Positions 5,191 to 5,377 of a DNA stretch of 5,377 nt are shown here, in pieces (positions within the stretch are counted from its first letter, which is position 1; each line of letters starts with the position of its first letter). The notes under the pieces were generated by a model. It did not search any database and was not told the origin of the DNA. It saw only the letters and a program-made list of their open reading frames with translations. This DNA comes from Actinomycetota bacterium (GTDB taxonomy: Bacteria; Actinomycetota; Thermoleophilia; Gaiellales; Gaiellaceae): contig JACDAS010000190.1 in the NCBI GenBank assembly GCA_013695295.1, positions 1 to 5,377 of the forward strand, read 5' to 3'. Position numbers and translations under genes: made by a program.

Positions 5191-5377
5191 TCTCGATCCC
5201 CAGGTGCGCCAGGAGCTCTGGGCGCTGATCGACGCTCTGCGTGCCGAGGGCACCACCATCCTGATGTCGACCCACTACATCGAGGAGGCGGAGCGCCTCG
5301 CCGACGCGGTGCTGATCATGGCGCACGGCAGCGCCGTCGCGGCCGGCCGGCCGCAGAAGCTCGTCGCAGAGTACGCC
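4993..5377. repeat. imperfect spacer-less palindrome reaching the window end
   Basis: Taking base 5185 as centre, each of the 192 bases to the right can be aligned with the complement of the mirrored base to the left without any gap. About 85% match. The centre is the near-perfect 11-bp palindrome CCGACCGTCGG (5180-5190). The longest exact arms are 28 bp, at 5136-5163 and 5207-5234. Both arms encode the same segment of an ABC ATPase, pointing away from the centre. The right arm may continue beyond the window. Confidence 0.92.
5180..5377 (+). CDS. second ABC ATPase fragment, mirror copy, cut at both ends
   Basis: Read on the plus strand from the fold-back centre, 66 codons encode PTVGLDPQVRQELW, then the H-loop ILMSTHYIEEAERLAD, then VLIMAHGSAVAAG and LVAEYA at the window edge. 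It matches the minus-strand ATPase at about 60 of 66 residues (differences Q/E, T/A, P/R, A/Q, Q/K and H/Y) and about 85% of bases. The frame is open and shows normal codon use. It too lacks everything before the D-loop, because the sequence turns into the antisense of the other copy. It is therefore part of a second, closely related ATPase gene (a paralogue or the same gene from a related strain) joined head to head. Its 3' end lies outside the window. Confidence 0.85.

Noticed and set aside
5191..5259. N-terminal extension of the minus-strand ATPase to an ATG at 5259
   Set aside because: These 23 residues are the antisense of the mirrored ATPase copy and resemble no ATPase sequence; real homologues carry Walker B residues immediately before PTVGLDP.
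4781..5326. Upstream extension of the permease frame to an ATG at 5326
   Set aside because: The extension is Arg/Gly/Ala-rich and antisense to or out of frame with the ATPase fragments; the permease has its own strong ribosome binding site and start at 4780.

Overview
The window is GC-rich throughout, with codons mostly ending in G or C. It contains a dinucleotide-binding oxidoreductase of the F420-dependent NADP reductase group, a TTG start, a GTG start and one gene that looks leaderless. Together these suggest an actinobacterium, perhaps a soil or metagenomic lineage such as Thermoleophilia; the lineage is inference, since there is no rRNA or marker gene here.

Layout. Positions 1-771 (minus) hold most of a drug/metabolite transporter (DMT/EamA) gene that runs off the left edge. 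A 111-bp divergent intergenic region with a perfect 16-bp palindrome separates it from a secreted 515-residue protein (883-2430, plus) that resembles the DUF839/PhoX family. Positions 2431-2740 carry no gene but are rich in structure: a GC hairpin, an imperfect long-stem hairpin, a degraded copy of the 3' end of the downstream oxidoreductase gene, tandem 11-bp and 16-bp repeats, and a possible promoter. Positions 2741-3184 (plus) encode a small protein made of two peptidoglycan-binding domains. A hairpin separates it from the convergent oxidoreductase gene (3252-3893, minus). Upstream of that on the minus strand is an ABC export system: an ABC-2/NodJ-like permease (3980-4780) translationally coupled to the C-terminal part of its ATPase (4780-5190).

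The right end is abnormal. Around base 5185 the sequence folds back on itself. The ATPase sequence from the PTVGLDP motif onward appears on the minus strand to the left and again, about 85% identical, on the plus strand to the right, with no spacer and no indel up to the last base of the window. Both copies lack everything N-terminal to that motif (Walker A, Q-loop, signature, most of Walker B). Most differences are at third codon positions, so both copies evolved as working genes. The junction is therefore recent or is an assembly chimera.

The second odd feature is that the peptidoglycan-binding gene sits between two direct repeats 692 bp apart: the true 3' end of the oxidoreductase gene and a decayed copy of it. 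Apart from the ATPase/permease pair, the genes do not form an obvious pathway. I see no clear undescribed defence, CRISPR or biosynthetic system.
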